Of a DNA stretch of 64,000 nt, positions 44,701 to 54,339 are shown one piece after another. The notes below the pieces were generated by a model. It searched no databases, was not told the DNA's origin, and worked only from the letters and a program-made list of their open reading frames with translations. The stretch covers positions 20,622,641-20,686,640 of the forward strand of contig NC_012878.2 of NCBI RefSeq assembly GCF_000003195.3, in the 5' to 3' direction. The position numbers and the translations under genes are program-made. Each line of letters starts with the position of its first letter. Position 1 is the first letter of the stretch. Source of the DNA: Sorghum bicolor (lineage: Eukaryota; Streptophyta; Magnoliopsida; Poales; Poaceae).

Positions 44701-44949
44701 GACGAACTTCGGGGTAGTCTGCTGGACTTGTCGTCGACAGTGATCGGCGACATCAATCTGTGCGGAACGGCCACTCCTCCAGACCAGCCGAGCTCAGATA
44801 GGTCGGCCAGGGAGTTGTCGGGCGCGTCCGTTGCTGGAGATGGGCGGTCGACGCCTGCGGTCTCGACCAGCCAGGCGCCGGTGGCCCCGACCCCTTCGTC
44901 CGGGCAGCAGGGCCAGGCGGGTGATCAGCCCGAGCAGCTAGGCCAATAA
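41796..44949 (+). CDS. Antisense Transposase_28-type gene of the young Tat element, six exons, intact
   Basis: Exons inferred from GT-AG sites: 41796-42683, 42753-43201, 43279-43822, 43895-44093, 44167-44292 and 44375-44949. Together they give 2781 bases, 926 codons plus TAA, with phase kept at every junction. Exon 1 carries the plant 'putative gypsy type transposon' domain (FEDFIKRGFGVPVHPFLQGL, HLCEAYVGIEPHFDLFRYLF, WNTSLTEWYRKWFYIREEP). Exons 2-3 are Pro/Ala/Glu-rich with a basic-acidic patch (KRRRLVRVVDDDDDEEA). Exons 4-6 form a coiled coil (AAEVDRLRAEVGEKVVEISA, EEEVASLQQEKEQLSQQLAG) and a helical tail. Intron 1 (69 bases) is also open, so its retention would not break the frame. Despite the domain name, no transposase activity is established. 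It lies antisense and 3' of the dead pol gene. Confidence 0.85.
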
Positions 44950-45226
44950 AGTAGTCTGTAGGAATAGACTAGTATCTGCCCGTCAGGGTATTTATTGTAA
45001 ACTTTGTATGTAAAGTTTGTAATAAAGTTTTCTTTTTGTCATGACTGTTGTTTTGAGCGCTGTAAAAATATCTGAGTGACGTGTCACCGTATTTGTCTTG
45101 GTTGTCGCCAAGAGCATCCATTGCAGGAGTTTTGCCGAGTGCTGTGTATGACAAGGTATAGGCGAAAAATAGAGAATTTCATTATCAAAAATTATAAGAT
45201 ACTTACAAAAGAAAGTCATTAAAACT
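44950..45226. other. Convergent spacer between antisense gene and integrase
   Basis: The antisense gene (plus) and integrase (minus) end toward each other here. The stretch is AT-rich, with a possible polyadenylation-like AATAAAG at 45020. No gene is seen. Confidence 0.55.
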
Positions 45227-46386
45227 TTATGGATAGAAACGTCGCAGTTTGTCGATGTGCCAAGAGTTAGGCACTCGTGTTCCGTCTGGTATGCCAATCT
45301 GTAGGACGTAGGTCGTGTGACCTCGGTCACCACGAAGGGTCCTTCCCAGGGAGTGGATAACTTGTGCATTCCCTCCTGGCTTGTTTTCCATCGAAGCACC
45401 AGATCGCCGACCACGAAGGAACGGTCCTTGACGTTCCTGTTGTAGTATCGCCTGACTGCCGCGAGATATTTTGCTGTTGGGAGACATGAAACTAAACGCT
45501 TTTCCTCCATGCAATTGATTTCGAGTTCTCTGGCGTTGTCGGCAGTCGCCTGGTCGAAGTGCTCGATTCTAGGAGATCCGAAGTGTATGTCAGACGGCAG
45601 GACCGCCTCTGCACCATATACCATGAAGTAGGGAGACACCCCTGTGTTTCGACTGGTCTGGTTTCGGAGGCCCCAGACTACTGCCGGCAATTCTCTCATC
45701 CATCGACCGGGTGCTCTGTCGTTTTCGGTGTACAGCCTCTTCTTTAGGGCGTCAACGATCATTCCGTTAGCACGTTCGACTTGACCGTTGGCACGTGGAT
45801 GTGCCACTGACACATATTTTATGACTATGCCTCTGTCATCGCAGAAATCCCAAAAAGTGGTGCCAGTAAACTGAGTGCCCAGGTCAGTGATTATGCTGTT
45901 CGGGATGCCGAATCTGTGTATGATTTGATTGAGAAACTCCACAGCCTTCTCGGAGGTTGCCTTGACCAGGGGCATGTATTCAATCCACTTGGAGAACTTG
46001 TCGATTAGCACGAAGACAAACTTGAAATTGCCCGGGGCTGGTTTAAATGGTCCGATCATGTCAAGCCCCCAGCAAGCAAAGGGCCAAGACGACGGGATAG
46101 TTTGAATTTCATGGGCAGGTACGTGGGTCCTCTTAGCGAAAAACTGACATCCTTCGCAATGCCGAACCAGTTTTTCTGCGTCGCCGACCGCGGTTGGCCA
46201 ATAAAAACCTGCTCGGAAAGCCTTTCCGACCAGCGTTCTAGATGCGGCGTGATTGCCGCAGGATCCAGCGTGTATGTCCTCCAAGAGCTTGATACCATCA
46301 TCTTGGGGTATGCACTTGAGCAGTACTTCGGAGCTTGCGTTTTTCCGCATGAGTTTTCCGTCGACCAGGATGTAGTTCTTTGATCG
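45227..46386 (-). pseudogene. int: Tat integrase, one frameshift near the C-terminus
   Basis: It follows the polymerase frame after a TGA at 46387-46389. The zinc domain (HAGSCGNHAASRTLVGKAFR, CEGCQFFAKRTH), the core with D, D and E (WGLDMIGPFKPA, IITDLGTQFTG, HPRANGQVERANG) and the C-terminal domain (FVVGDLVLRWKTSQEG, LSTPWEGPFVVTEVTRP) are complete. Near 45285 a one-base shift diverts the frame. The expected ending (RVPNSWHIDKLRRFYP, TAA at 45227) lies in the other frame. The active-site residues are intact. Confidence 0.9.
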
Positions 46387-48411
46387 TCAGATGAGGCGCT
46401 CGTTCTCTGTTTTGTCCTGAGAGCCTGTCCCGTCTGATATGTATTTGATGAACGGGGTACGCCAGTCACGCCCACCGGTTGTCGGAGTGGCGTCATCTAT
46501 GAGCATTGCCTCGGTGGGTTGCTTGTCGACCAGGGGAGGGCTTACGCTTGGCTCATGGATGTCCTGGACAAAAATACCCCGCGGGATTTGGGCCCGAGAT
46601 GAGCCTAACTTTGACAACGCATCTGCTGCTTGGTTCTTATCCCGGACCACGTGGATGTACTCTATGCCATAGAAGTTAGTTTCCCATTTGCGAATTTCTT
46701 TGCAGTAGAGATCCATCTTCTCGTGGGTTGCGTCCCACTCCTTGTTGAGCTGGTTGGTGACCAAAGCGGAGTCGCCGTAGACATAGAGGCGCTTGACCCC
46801 CAGTTCAACGGCTAGTCGTATGCCATGTAAGCATGCTTCGTATTCGGCGACGTTGTTTGACGCCGGAAAAAGGATCCTAAGGACGTAGCAGAGTTTGTCC
46901 TTGTTGGGTGATACGAACAATATCCCAGCGCCTGCACCGTTGATGTTCAAGGACCCATCAAAGAACATTGACCAGTGGTCTGAGACATCGGGAACGGAAG
47001 GCTCGTTGAGATCCGTCCATTCGGCAATGAAATCGACCAGGGCTTGGGACTTGACAGTGGTGCGACTCTGGAACTCCAGGGAAAATGGACATAATTCCAT
47101 TGCCCATTTCACGATTCTGCCATTGGCGTCTTTATTGCGCAGGATGTCCCCGAGAGGAAAGCTGGTTGTCACCAGGACTCGATGGCCGTCGAAGTAGTGC
47201 TTCAGCTTTCTTGATGTTATCAGGATGGCGTATATAAGCTTCTGTATTTGTGGGTACCTGGCCTTGGACTCGTTTAAGATTTCGCTTATGAAGTAAACGG
47301 GTCTCTGGACCTTGAAGACGTGACCTGGTTCATCTCGCTCGACCACTATTGCCGTGGAAACAACCCTGTCGGTTGCAGCAATGTAAAGGAGTAGGTCTTC
47401 ATTGGGCTGAGGCACTGTGAGGACAGGTGGTGAAGTGAGGAAGGTCTTAAGCTGAGTGAACGCAGCGTCGGCTTCCTCTGTCCAAGAAAATTTTTCTGAC
47501 GCTTTCAATAGTTTGAAGAAAGGGAGGCCTTTTTCTCCCAGCCTTGAGATGAAACGACTGAGGGCGGCCATGCATCCGGTTAGCTTCTGAATATCCTTGA
47601 CATTCTTCGGTGGTCGCATGTCGAGTACGGCTTTGACTTTTGAAGGGTTTGGTCGTATGCCGTCGCGACTGACGACGTTGCCGAGCAGTAAACCGGAAGG
47701 AACCCCGAAAATGCATTTCTTGGGGTTGAGCTTCCACTTGTACCTATTGAGTGCCTTGAAGGTTCGGTCTAAGTTGTCGATTAGGGTGCTCGCGTCCCTT
47801 GTTTTTACGACCACGTCGTCCACATAGGCCTCGACGAGGTCATCGCGAATCTCGTCGTGGAGGCATTGCTGGATGGCCCTTTGATAAGTGGCCCCGGCGT
47901 TTTTAAGCCCGAAAGACATGGTAGTGTAGCAGTATGCGCCGAAGGGTGTGATGAAGGATGTTTTGATCTGATCTTCTTCCTTTAGCGAGATCTGGTGATA
48001 ACCAGAGTAGCAATCTAGAAAGGAGAGGAGTTCGCATCCGGCCGTTGAGTCGACCACCTCGTTGATGCGAGGAAGACCAAAAGGATCTTTAGGACAGTGT
48101 TTGTTGAGATCGGTGTAATCAACGCACATTCTCCATTCATTATTCTTTTTGCGTACAAGAACCGGATTGGCGAGCCAATCGGGGTGATACACTTCTTTTA
48201 TGAATCCGGCTGCTAGAAGCCGTGTTATTTCTGTCCTAATAGCCTCCTTTTTGTAACGAGCGAACCGTCGCAGTTTTTGCTTGATTGGTCTTGCGGTCTT
48301 CGAGACATTTAAGGAGTGCTCGATCAGGTTTCGTGGGACACCGGGCATGTCTGCGGGTTTCCATGCGAAAACGCTCACGTTGTCCCTTAGAAACCTGACG
48401 AGCGCGTCTTC
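46387..48411 (-). CDS. pol: Tat reverse transcriptase with two RNase H domains
   Basis: The frame is open from after the TAG at 48412-48414 to the TGA at 46387-46389. Reverse transcriptase motifs: [48 protein letters not shown] and the catalytic [10 protein letters not shown] near 47815-47830. A Ty3/gypsy RNase H follows ([20 protein letters not shown]). A second RNase H then carries [40 protein letters not shown] and DSALVTNQL. The doubled RNase H is known for the Tat lineage. There is no ATG at its start, so it must be translated as part of a larger polyprotein, which the flanking stops prevent. Confidence 0.9.
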   Translation of the reverse strand, partial: EDALVRFLRDNVSVFAWKPADMPGVPRNLIEHSLNVSKTARPIKQKLRRFARYKKEAIRTEITRLLAAGFIKEVYHPDWLANPVLVRKKNNEWRMCVDYTDLNKHCPKDPFGLPRINEVVDSTAGCELLSFLDCYSGYHQISLKEEDQIKTSFITPFGAYCYTTMSFGLKNAGATYQRAIQQCLHDEIRDDLVEAYVDDVVVKTRDASTLIDNLDRTFKALNRYKWKLNPKKCIFGVPSGLLLGNVVSRDGIRPNPSKVKAVLDMRPPKNVKDIQKLTGCMAALSRFISRLGEKGLPFFKLLKASEKFSWTEEADAAFTQLKTFLTSPPVLTVPQPNEDLLLYIAATDRVVSTAIVVERDEPGHVFKVQRPVYFISEILNESKARYPQIQKLIYAILITSRKLKHYFDGHRVLVTTSFPLGDILRNKDANGRIVKWAMELCPFSLEFQSRTTVKSQALVDFIAEWTDLNEPSVPDVSDHWSMFFDGSLNINGAGAGILFVSPNKDKLCYVLRILFPASNNVAEYEACLHGIRLAVELGVKRLYVYGDSALVTNQLNKEWDATHEKMDLYCKEIRKWETNFYGIEYIHVVRDKNQAADALSKLGSSRAQIPRGIFVQDIHEPSVSPPLVDKQPTEAMLIDDATPTTGGRDWRTPFIKYISDGTGSQDKTENERLI

Positions 48412-49461
48412 CTATTTTGGATCCAGGTTAGCCCCGATGAGGGCTGTCTTCTCGGGGTTGCCTTCGACCAGCTGCACTTCTTTGTACTCCTTGGATTTCG
48501 AGTTCTTTCTGGCTGTCTCCTGCTCAGGTAATCGGAGCTGGTCGGGAGGCAGCTGTGCGGCTTGGTTTGCTGTTTTCGCCATGCGGATTGAGAGGTCGAT
48601 TGCCTCGGTGATCTTGAAGCTTTCTTCTTCGCAGGTGTACGCGGTGTAGACGTTGGCTCTGATGGTTAGGACACCCTTCTCCGTGGGCATCTTAAGGACT
48701 AGGTATGAGTAGTGCGGGACTGCCATGAACTTTGTCAGCGATGGGCGGCCCAGTATGGCGTGATAGGTCCCGTCGAAATCCGCGACTACGAAGTTGATGA
48801 ACTCCGTCCGGAAGTGATCGGGTGTGCCGAATTGGACAGGCAATGTTATCTGTCCGAGGGGCACCGAACTTTGACCTGGCAAAACCCCCCAGAATTGGGC
48901 GTCGTAAGGTTTTAGTTGTGCCGGTGATATCTTGAGGGCGGGCAGGCTGTTGCGGAAAAGGATGTCGATGGAGCTTCCCCCGTCCACGAGCACGCGCTCG
49001 AATCTGATGCTATTGATGCAGGGATCAAGAATCAGTGGGAAACGACCCGGCTCTGGGATAGCGGCCCACTGGTCCTTCCTGCTGAACGAGATCTCCCTGT
49101 GGGACCACGCGGGAAATTTCGGGTCTGCAATCAGCCCGTCCGTGCTGTCTATGTTGAGGCAGGCTCTCTTTAACAGCTTTCTTTCTCGCTTGGACTCAGT
49201 GGAGACCTTGCCCCCGAAAATGGAGTGGACCACGTCGGTGGGGCTGACGTATTGGTGTCGGGGGTCCCTGTCTTGGTCCTCATCCTCATCTTCGTGGTCG
49301 TGCCCGTCGCGCTTGTTATTTTTCTTGGCGGAGTCCTCTTGGGCGGCCCGCCGTGTATAGATACTTTTGAGGACGCGGCACTCTTCCATGGTATGGTTAG
49401 ACTTTGGGTGTAGCTGGCACGGTCCCTTCAACGTTTTGTTGTAGTCGTCTTGGTAGTCCCG
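48412..49461 (-). pseudogene. Tat Gag-Pol linker and aspartic protease
   Basis: It lies in the same frame as gag, separated by a TGA at 49462-49464. It carries the knuckle-like CQLHPKSNHTMEEC (Cys-His-His-Cys spacing), an acidic/basic linker and the protease with FERVLVDGGSSIDILF and AILGRPSLTKFMAVPHYSYL. The Asp-Gly-Gly-Ser active site is common in this lineage. It ends DPK followed by TAG at 48412-48414, after which the frame is open into reverse transcriptase. Confidence 0.85.
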
Positions 49462-51554
49462 TCATCCATTGGGACGTTTGACCGTATTTACTTCGTGGTC
49501 GTATTCGCGAGGGCGCTTTCCTCTGAAGTCGTCGCGGCTGTCGCGCCGCCGATCCCAACCCTCTCGGTGATCGTGGTTGTCAGAGCGGCGGTGATTTCTG
49601 TTGTCGCAGCGACCACGACCGTCATCTCGCCGGGAAGGCTGGTCGGGGCCTCTCGCATCGTCTCGGATTAGTTTTTCTGCGTCATCAGCATCGGCGTAAT
49701 TTTTAGCCGTGGCGAGGAGCTCTGCTACCGTTGATGGGCGCTTACGCAACAGCTTGTTCCTCAGCGCTTCATGGAAACGCAAGCCCTTGATAAAGGCCGT
49801 TATGGCCTCGTCATGGGAAATCTTCGGGATTTTGAGGCGCATATCCGAGAATCGTCGGATGTAATCGTGCAGAGGTTCATTCTTCCTGTCTCTTATCCTT
49901 TCAAGGTCATACTTGTTTCCGGGCTGCTCGCATGTGGCGATGAAGTTGTCGATGAAAGCCTGGCGTAGCTCTTCCCAAGAGTCGAAGGAGTTCTCGGGCA
50001 AGCCGAGAAGCCACTGATGACCAGCCTGGTCGAGGACTACGGGGAAGTAGTTAGCCATGACGTGCTCATCTCCTGCCGCTGATCGGACGGCGATTTCATA
50101 GAGAGTGATCCAGTTCTCTGGATTTTCCTTGTCGTCGTATTTTTTAAGTTTTTCGAGCTTGAAATTGCGGGGCCACACGACCTGGCGGAGGTGTGAGGAG
50201 AACTGTCTTAGGCCTGGAGGACCGTGGGTCGCATCGTACTCGATGCGGCGCAGGTTTTCGTGGACTGCTCTCTCTGCGGCGCGCCTGTTGATGCGGTCTC
50301 GGGCATCTTTGGGAGGGATGTTGTGGCGGAGATCCCTGTGTTGATCTTCTTCTTGGCCGCGTATGCCATGAATTTGCTTGCGGCGGCCATCGGCGTCCCG
50401 ACCACCATCATCGCGCCGCGAGTCCCCTCGACGGTTGTCGGGGGAGCGGCTGCGGTGACGCCTGCTGGGTGAGACCTGGCTACGATTAGTCTGGTCGGAG
50501 GCGGCTTCCGTATAAGAGACGTCCTGGACTCTCTTGAGTAGAGTGGCAGTCTGTCCCATTGCGGCGATCAGGTGTGCTCGGATGCTGGTCCGGACTCCCT
50601 GGCATTCGGGGGTGTCAGGAAGCCGATCCAGGTTGGCCATGGCGACAGCCACGTTGGCGCTTGGCGTTTTGTAGACTGGCTGGTCCCCGACCATGTCAAA
50701 GGCATCGTTGAGGTTACTTGGTGGCATCTGTTGCTCGTCCGCACACCGTCGGGCGCGATCGGCGTTACGCTGTTCGCGGAGTTGCCTCTGGTCATCTGTT
50801 TCTCCGTCAACAGCCGGTTCGTCGGCGCTGACATTGAACACAATATCCCCTCGCCGGGGGGGGGGAATATCGGGAATCGGTCGAAACCCGGAGGGTGTGA
50901 AGGAAAATCCAGGTCGTAGCCCTCGTCTTCGGTGTTTATAACCTCGGTGGGGATGGAGCCGGTGCTTGAGTTGGTGCTGGAAACCTGGCCGTCCCGTAGC
51001 TCTCGTATTGTCACCATGTTGACATGGTGACGATTGTTCCTTGTCGGCGACCAACCCGCCTTGCTGAAAACGGATTGGTCATGCTGTGAGTAAACAGAGG
51101 CCGAGTTGTTCAGGCCGCGAGGATAGTCTTCCTTTTTGAGCTCGACGGATCGTCCTAAGGGGGTTGAGGTTATCGTCAGGGACATTCCCAGCCGTTCGTG
51201 TGTGGCGACACGAGTTGGCCGGCGGGATTTCGAAAAATCCGCTCGAGCAGCTTGGTCGGGCCGGCGCAGAACTCCATCTATTAGTTGGGAGACTTCGAGT
51301 AGCTTGGAGTCAGTGCGATCGAGCGCTTGGAGGAGGTCCGAGCAGTCGATCTCCTTTCCCTTGTAGAGTGGGAACGGTGGTCGGGCGCTTGGTACCGTCA
51401 TGCGTGTGGTCGGAGACGGCGTGATCTCAGATTGGATCTGGATCTCCTTCGGAACCGTGGTCGCGAAGCCGCCGCTGCACGTCGTCCACGTGATCTGGCC
51501 GACGGTGAACGTGAGGCCTTCGGGCACGGTCGCGGAAGCTGGGATCGTGACCAT
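49462..51554 (-). pseudogene. gag: Tat Gag with frameshift in a ten-base homopolymer
   Basis: The first ATG of the frame is at 51554 (MVTIPASATVPEG). The N-terminal part reads to GFDRFPIFPPP. The frame is then interrupted at a run of ten C on the coding strand (50856-50865) and continues one frame over with RRGDIVFNVSADEPAVDGET. The capsid domain follows (VVWPRNFKLEKLKKYDDKEN, FSDMRLKIPKISHDEAITAF), then an Arg/Asp/His-rich tail ending TVKRPNG and TGA. The shift could be a real indel, a sequencing slip, or a programmed event. Confidence 0.85.
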
Positions 51555-51583
51555 CTTGTTCGCCGGAAAAGTTGCACGCACAC

Positions 51584-51601
51584 CCCCTACCTGGCGCGCC
51601 A
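51584..51601 (-). other. Primer-binding site of the young Tat element
   Basis: The minus strand reads TGGCGCGCCAGGTAGGGG one base after the LTR end at 51603. The start TGGCGC and its position fit a tRNA 3'-end complement. I cannot name the tRNA with certainty. Confidence 0.75.
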
Positions 51602-51602
51602 C

Positions 51603-52062
51603 TGTCGACGAAAGCTAGTCGGCAGTCTACCTTGGGGTATACCCACGGTAGTAGTTTATCGGTAGACGGTGCGCAAACTACGAACTCGATGGTGACGCAA
51701 GACACGGGCAAGCTTTTTATCCAGGTTCGGCCGCCGAGTTGGCGTAATACCTACGTCCTGCGTCTGATCGTATTGATTTGTGTTGAGAGAATATGATGTC
51801 CTAGGGGGGTCCCTTGCCCCTCCTTATATAGTCTGGAGGGCAGGGTTACAGATCTGGAAACTAATCCTAGTCGGTTACAATTGCCATGGATAATTCGATA
51901 TCAATTCCTATTCTAACCGACTAGAATCCTGCTTGATCTCCACATCTTGTTTCCTTGCGCGAAACTCCAGGTTGTCGGATCAAGCCTTGAACTCGTCTCG
52001 TAATGGGCCAAGCCTCCTGGCCGAAGTCTAGCCGTAAGGGTATAGGGGTTTATACCCGCACA
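51603..52062 (-). repeat. 5' LTR of the young Tat element
   Basis: It runs (plus strand) from TGTCGACGAAAGC to TACCCGCACA, 460 bases, and is followed by the second GTTTC. A TATA box TATATAAGGA reads on the minus strand at 51822-51831. Confidence 0.95.
51822..51831 (-). promoter_or_regulatory. TATA box in the Tat 5' LTR
   Basis: TATATAAGGA on the minus strand, in front of a GC-rich stretch, is the likely core promoter for the element's genomic transcript. The 3' LTR holds the same sequence. Confidence 0.6.
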
Positions 52063-52349
52063 GTTTCAGACATAAAAAATTATCCATCCCTTAATGTGAG
52101 AAAAGAGGGGGATCAAGTGGAGGTTCTTGAATGGATAGGGGATTTGGAACCTTTTGCTGCTCTTCAAGAGGTGTAGGTGCAGATTTTGGGAATACCTCCT
52201 AGGTGGTGCCACTGGAAGGTTTTTGCTCAAATTGTATCTGGTTTTGGGCTGATGGTGGAGGTGGATTGGACTACTATCTTTAAGACCTTTTATGAGGTGG
52301 TGAGAGTCAAGGTGGCTTGTCGAGATATCAGTAAGATTCCTACAGACAG
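52063..52349 (+). pseudogene. DUF4283/CCHC protein of the LINE-like unit, second part
   Basis: Directly after the GTTTC copy the LINE-like frame resumes (VEVLEWIGDLEPFAALQEV). It has a TAG at about 52174-52176, then VQILGIPPRWCHWKVFAQIV, GFGLMVEVDWTTIFKTFYEV and RVKVACRDISKIPTD. The last phrase is typical of grass DUF4283 zinc-knuckle proteins. It is cut off at 52349 by the second Tat element. With the TAA at 39994 the gene has at least two stops besides the insertions. Confidence 0.75.
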
Positions 52350-53382
52350 TGTCGGTGTTTTCCCCCCGGGGGGTCACACCAACGAGTAAAACTTGTATGC
52401 GTGCTCCCCTTTCCAGATGGTGATGCAAGAAAAGACACAAAGATTTATCCTGGTTCGGGCAAGAGAAGGCCCTACGTCCAGCGGGGGGGGGAGTGTATGT
52501 ATTATCTTGCACCTAAGTGCTTGTACAGGGGTGAATATAGGCGTGGTATGAACTGAGAAGGAGTGAGGTTGCTCTCCTACGTTTTTTCTTGTGTTGTTCC
52601 CGGACCTCCCCTTTTATAGTTCCAAGGAGAGGTCTAGGGTACATGTATAGGCGACAGAGTAGGGGTCGACAGAGGTATGGCGTGCTGACCTACTCGAGGC
52701 CTCCGTACCGGCGTGGCCTCGAGCCGTCCCGTCTTGGTGCCTTGATGATGATTACGCGTTCCCCTGAATCCCGCTCCTGTGCGCCGTCCTGGACTGACTT
52801 ATCTGTTGCATACTTGTACGTCGCGGTGGCAGCTACGTCGGAGTGGTTGTAGTGCTGTCATTCGTCATCCGACCCTTCTCCAGGAAGGAAACGTGCCTAC
52901 TCGAGGGTCAGGTGCCATATAACGCCTTGCTGGCCAGAGCGCTGACCTTGGGCATCTCGAGGGGGTCCTGATTAGACATTCCGACCCATTCCCTGCGCCC
53001 TGCCATGTTCTGGCTTATTTGGTGGGGAAGGCTGCAAAAGGAATGACGCGACGGATGCCTGTTCCCTATCACGCTTCCCGTGACTGACGGGTTAGGTGAG
53101 AACGTGGCAGGCGCATTAAATGCCCAGGTTCCCATGCCCGCATCAGGCGGCGGGCGGCGTCCTTGCGCTCGAGGCCTCCCAATTCGTACGAGCCTGTTTC
53201 CGTATTCGACGGTAGCCGGCGCTCGAGCTCTGGTCGATTCGCAGGACACTCTTTCCGTGTTTGTGGCTATGGTCGTCGTGGACCGTTCATAGAACTAGGC
53301 GTCGAGTAGGGGACCTCGACTTTCGTACGGATACTCTTGATATGTACATCAGTTAGGGTACCCCTTACTGATATCCTCGACA
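52350..53382 (-). repeat. 3' LTR of the second Tat element
   Basis: On the plus strand it runs from TGTCGGTGTTTTCC to GATATCCTCGACA. The perfect palindrome CCCCCCGGGGGG lies near its end at 52362-52373, and a TATA-like TATAAAAG reads on the minus strand at 52611-52618. The adjacent GTAGCCCCTGAG, read in reverse, supplies the purine-rich tract. Confidence 0.85.
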
Positions 53383-54339
53383 GTAGCCCCTGAGTCTCCA
53401 TTCGAGCGCTTGCGCTCGAGTGGAGGCTAGACTTTGCGGTCGAGTTTCCGTGGGGGCACGCGAGCGACCCCGCGGGGGTAGCCCCGAGCCCTTGGAGGAG
53501 TTTTTGTCTCCTTCGAGGGTTATATTGCCTAATTTGTGGAAACGCTCTCGATACCCAATGTGGAAGGCTCTGATTGGTTCGTTTTACGCAGGGGTCTCGA
53601 CGTACTCCCGGTGGAGCAAGTGTCATCCACCCCAGATTGAGCTCCTAGCGGGTAAGCCAAGTGAGAACCTGTGCCCCGTTCGAGGGGGTCAGCTGTAGCC
53701 CGGAGGCGTTCTCATAAAGCGGGGTTGACGTGGTCGGGGATGCTGGCCTCGTTCGATAGAGTCCAGTGGCTTGATGCCTCCCTTCGGGGGGATTCCTTTC
53801 GACCATCTCAACCCTACCTTGGACATCCCCAGCGAGTTCTCAAGGCGGGCCTCGATTTTTGACCACTCACCGGGCATCCCTGACTCTGGTACTCGAGATC
53901 GGCTGTCGAACCCATTCGGCGGGTCAGCCTGCGACCTCTCGAGATTTTCGTGGGTACATACCTTGGCTTACAAGGGAAGGAAAAGGCCGTGGTGGTTCGC
54001 CTTTTTGCCCGTTGGGCTCGTCTTTTCAGGCGAGAGCCGTTGCAGCACTGTGCCGGCGTGGAATTCGTAGCGTCCCGTCTGTGAGAGAGATAAGGACCCC
54101 TAGGTGGTGCATTTATGGGAAGAGTTACCGTATCCATCGGATCTATCCATTGGTGGGTTGCCGCCTATAAATGCCCCGTGGCCTTGTTGCCGTCGCTCCT
54201 TCCGCCTTCTACCTCCGTTCTTGCCTCAGCTTCCTTGCCATCTCACAAGCGTGCACCCTCGAGCAGTAGTAAAGTCGCCTTTCTCCCACCTGAAAATGCC
54301 TGTGAGACTCATCACCGCCGATAACTGGCACCGTCGTCG
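53383..54339 (+). other. Spacer upstream of the second antisense gene
   Basis: No gene is supported. It contains GTAGCCCCGAGCC near 53477, a relative of the tract next to the LTR. TATAAAT at 54166-54172 lies about 170 bases before the antisense ATG. Small overlapping open frames on both strands are disregarded. Confidence 0.5.

Larger units (their letters stand above)
40041..52062 (-). mobile_element. Young Tat-lineage Ty3/gypsy element, 12.0 kb
   Basis: This is a complete minus-strand element: 460 bp LTRs (51603-52062 as 5', 40041-40500 as 3'), a primer site, gag, protease, reverse transcriptase, two RNase H domains, integrase, a spliced gene on the opposite strand, and a GTTTC duplication. 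The LTRs differ at one position that I can find (C at 40496, G at 52058). Dual RNase H and an antisense ORF are known features of the Tat lineage (Retand/RIRE2-like in grasses). The gag-pol frame carries three stops and two frameshifts. It disrupts the LINE-like ORF. Confidence 0.93.

Noticed and set aside
49225..49660. Plus-strand frames with hydrophobic runs opposite Tat gag and protease
   Set aside because: They are reverse-complement shadows of an Arg/Asp-rich coding region, which gives Val/Ser/Ala-rich strings. There is no start context or conservation to support them.
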